NCBI GenBank assembly: GCA_018660305.1
Contig: JABJKO010000342.1
Location: 1-26,339 of the forward strand
Length of the DNA: 26,339 nucleotides
Reading direction: 5' to 3'
DNA from: Rhodospirillaceae bacterium
GTDB lineage: Bacteria > Pseudomonadota > Alphaproteobacteria > MPNO01 > UBA2964
Each line of letters opens with the position of its first letter. Position 1 is the first letter of the stretch. The position numbers were made by a program, and so were the translations under genes. The notes below the pieces were generated by a model. That model was not told the DNA's origin. It made no database searches and saw only the letters and a list, made by a program, of their open reading frames with translations. This document shows, piece after piece, positions 24,582-26,339 of this stretch.

Positions 24582-24603
24582 TTCTGCAATCGATTGCGAG
24601 AAA
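24582..24603 (+). promoter_or_regulatory. LacI-family operator, copy 2 (M24-E1-E2 operon promoter)
   Basis: Plus strand reads TTCTGCAATCGATTGCG, one variable base, then GAAA: 21 of 22 bases equal to the site at 18824-18845. It lies 77 bases upstream of the M24 gene start. On the minus strand a -10-like TATGAT (24612-24607) sits three bases before it, with only a weak -35 (TCGAAT-like) 17 bases further up. The placement again fits a repressor site at the transcription start. Confidence 0.82.
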
Positions 24604-24681
24604 CTCATCATACTTGCACAGTCGTGTCAATTCGACCCGAATTCCAGGTGGAAAATTCATGTTTTGGAGACTTCCCGCGGA

Positions 24682-25113
24682 TCAATCAGCGGCGGCAAGA
24701 ACATCCTGTAACTTGGTACGAATATCTCCGGGCATCGCGGTCGCGGTACGGTCCGCCACGTCGAAAAACACCTCTATGACCTCCTGTGTGGCGATGAGAT
24801 CACCGGTTTCCGCGTTGGACATGCGCTGATGCATGGTCAGGCTCTTGGTTCCCAGCTTGGTGAAGGCGCTGCGGACCAGAACCAGCTCTCCGGCGCCGCA
24901 TTCATGGCGAAAATCCGTCTTGATGCTGGCAATGACGGTGACGACGCCCCGTTCTTTCAGCGTCGCGTGGCTGAGCCCGATGCGGGACCATAAATGAAAG
25001 CCGGCATCATCGAAGAAATGGCCGTACCACCGGACGTTCATATGGCCCAGATGATCGCAATGCCATGGGAAAACAACGGCCCGGTGGGTCTCCATCCATC
25101 CGTCATCCGCCAT
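24682..25113 (-). CDS. Acyl-CoA thioesterase, hotdog fold (4HBT/YbgC-like)
   Basis: A 143-residue single hotdog domain. The active-site signature is WHCDHLGHMNVRWYGHFFDDAGF with catalytic D20 and the family DxxGHxN pattern, placing it with 4-hydroxybenzoyl-CoA thioesterase, YbgC and FadM proteins that hydrolyse acyl-CoA thioesters in the cytoplasm. ATG 25113 is used; it overlaps the end of the upstream M24-family gene by 11 bases, indicating translational coupling. A longer frame to 25227 was rejected because it reads through that gene. It lies downstream of that gene and upstream of the LacI-controlled operon. Its acyl-CoA substrate is unknown; together with an acyl-CoA-producing dehydrogenase complex nearby it could trim a thioester product (inference). 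Confidence 0.85.
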   Translation of the reverse strand: MADDGWMETHRAVVFPWHCDHLGHMNVRWYGHFFDDAGFHLWSRIGLSHATLKERGVVTVIASIKTDFRHECGAGELVLVRSAFTKLGTKSLTMHQRMSNAETGDLIATQEVIEVFFDVADRTATAMPGDIRTKLQDVLAAAD

Positions 25114-26339
25114 CGTCGAGTCCTTCAATCCGATATTCGTGACCGGCCGCCAGGAACCCGCCCGGCGCCTTGTGGAGCGACTTCCCGCCGGTCTCGGTGA
25201 CGACGATACAATCACCGGTCTGGACACCGGCGGTCTTGTCTTTATCCGTCACGTTGGGCTGCACCACCATCATCATGCCGGCTTCCAGGGTAATGTCCGG
25301 CGTCGGTTCGTCGCGGCGGCTGGGCAGTCCCAGTACAGGCGGCAGATATCCCCCGCCATAGCCATGGATAAGATCATCGCAATGGGTGAAGCCCATCTCT
25401 TCGATAATCTGGCCGGCGGCGATCAGATCCGCCGCCGTCGCGCCGGGCTTGGCGGCGGCGACAATGGCGTCATAGCCCGCCTCCGCGGCGTCGTGGAGAT
25501 CGCGATAGAGCTTTGTCGGCTCACAATCGACGGCAAAGCTTCGCAGCACCTGCCCGCCATAATCGAAGAACGAGGCCGTGATTTCTGTAAAGACTATGTC
25601 ACCAGCGGCGACCGGCCGATTGGAGGTGAACTGAGCCGGCACATAAAGCTCGGGATTGGCCATGGGCGTGACACCGAAGAAATGAATACCCGACCGGCCA
25701 CCCCACGGCACGTAGGCATGCTCGACGATATCGGCCAGCTCATGCTCGGTCAGGCCCGGCCGCATTTCCCGAAGAAGCGCGTCGATGGAAAGATCGCTCA
25801 GCGCCGCGCCAATGCGGAACCAGTCCAGCTCCTCGTCGGATTTTGTCAGGCGAAGCCGCGTAAAGGCGCCATTGAGATTGATCACATGGGATGCCGTCTC
25901 CTTCAGCGCCTCGTAGGGACCAAACGGCAACGCGCCGATAACGCCCACCCGGGCGCCGGTGCCACCACGGCGCTTCAACTCCGCGATGGCGGTCTGAATG
26001 GTCGAGGCGCCGCCCCAATGGACGTCCGCCCGGTCGATCTGCCGTTCGGCAAAGGGAACATGATTGAAATACTGGATATAGAGCGCATCGCGCTCGCCCG
26101 GAGTCGTGATACCGATCACCTCGGTGGTCACCGACCAATCGGTCAGCCAGGGGACCGCCGAGCCGCGCCCGCCGGCGCCGTACATCAGAAGATGGGTGAC
26201 ATCATTTTCCGCCATGATGCCTTCGACGGCCGCGCGCCGGCGCGTCATTTCCGCGTCGGAAAAGCGCGGCCAGGCCTGATCGAATATGGCCAGCTGTCGG
26301 GGCGTTATATCGGGCGGTGGCGGTCGTGTGTAATCGTTC
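25103..26339 (-). CDS. M24-family protein, 5' end cut by window edge, metal site lost
   Basis: The frame is open to the last base. The 30 codons before the internal Met at 26248 read like family sequence (LAIFDQAWPRFSDAEMTRRRAAVEGIMAEND), so the true start lies beyond the window. The N-terminal creatinase-type domain is followed by a pita-bread domain from about residue 140. Counting from that Met, the five metal-ligand positions are E222 (D expected), Q233 (D), H295 (conserved, DDLIHGYGG), Q330 (E) and G345 (E). Classical metallopeptidase activity is therefore unlikely. A creatinase-like, metal-free hydrolase or an altered enzyme is possible. Its stop overlaps the start of the thioesterase gene by 11 bases, so the two are coupled. 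Function unknown. Confidence 0.8.
   Translation of the reverse strand, partial: NDYTRPPPPDITPRQLAIFDQAWPRFSDAEMTRRRAAVEGIMAENDVTHLLMYGAGGRGSAVPWLTDWSVTTEVIGITTPGERDALYIQYFNHVPFAERQIDRADVHWGGASTIQTAIAELKRRGGTGARVGVIGALPFGPYEALKETASHVINLNGAFTRLRLTKSDEELDWFRIGAALSDLSIDALLREMRPGLTEHELADIVEHAYVPWGGRSGIHFFGVTPMANPELYVPAQFTSNRPVAAGDIVFTEITASFFDYGGQVLRSFAVDCEPTKLYRDLHDAAEAGYDAIVAAAKPGATAADLIAAGQIIEEMGFTHCDDLIHGYGGGYLPPVLGLPSRRDEPTPDITLEAGMMMVVQPNVTDKDKTAGVQTGDCIVVTETGGKSLHKAPGGFLAAGHEYRIEGLDDGG

Overview
The window looks like a chromosomal segment of a GC-rich alphaproteobacterium, probably a Rhodospirillales-like or marine lineage. This rests on family composition (TRAP transporter, TauD-type dioxygenase, amidohydrolase 3, malonyl-CoA decarboxylase, lysine-rich OmpA-type lipoprotein), Shine-Dalgarno starts, dense codon-biased genes and AT-rich promoter gaps. 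Taxonomy is inference. No rRNA, tRNA, CRISPR array, insertion sequence or phage gene was seen. This is a catabolic, transport and regulation region.

Layout. (1) 1-5349, plus strand: the tail of a hydantoinase B/oxoprolinase subunit, an amidohydrolase 3 enzyme, a TauD/TfdA-type dioxygenase and two tandem paralogous MFS transporters joined by an ATGA stop/start overlap. (2) 5374-7281, minus strand: a membrane hybrid histidine kinase facing the MFS pair. A structured, AT-rich divergent gap separates it from an alpha/beta hydrolase at 7566-8435. (3) 8522-10548, plus: an FAH-family enzyme, a RutE-like nitroreductase and an OsmC-like protein. (4) 10619-11356, minus: a GntR/FCD regulator, divergent from (5) 11519-16734, plus: a three-part TRAP transporter, an intradiol ring-cleavage dioxygenase and malonyl-CoA decarboxylase, closed by a bidirectional terminator. 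(6) 16812-17684, minus: an OmpA-like lipoprotein. (7) 17835-18776, minus, and 18926-19963, plus: a beta-hydroxyacid dehydrogenase divergent from a LacI-family regulator. (8) 19960-24504, minus: an M24-family protein, then E1alpha, E1beta and E2 of a 2-oxoacid/acetoin-type dehydrogenase. (9) 24682 to the window edge, minus: a hotdog thioesterase and a second M24-family protein cut by the edge.

Two regulatory circuits can be read from the sequence. A near-identical 22-bp palindromic operator (core GCAATCGATTGC, CG at the centre, typical of LacI-family sites) lies just downstream of a candidate -10 box in front of the beta-hydroxyacid dehydrogenase and again in front of the M24-E1-E2 operon. The adjacent LacI-type protein therefore probably controls both. 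Separately, the promoters of the FAH and TRAP operons share a roughly 50-bp AT-rich element with identical geometry (TCGA-N25-TCGA around a TTGAC -35-like box), which probably makes these operons a common regulon of the GntR protein.

The most interesting biology is two apparently uncharacterised pathways: a TRAP-fed route combining intradiol ring cleavage, FAH chemistry, malonic-semialdehyde-type reduction and malonyl-CoA decarboxylation; and a LacI-controlled route in which M24 proteins with substituted metal ligands accompany an E3-less 2-oxoacid dehydrogenase complex.
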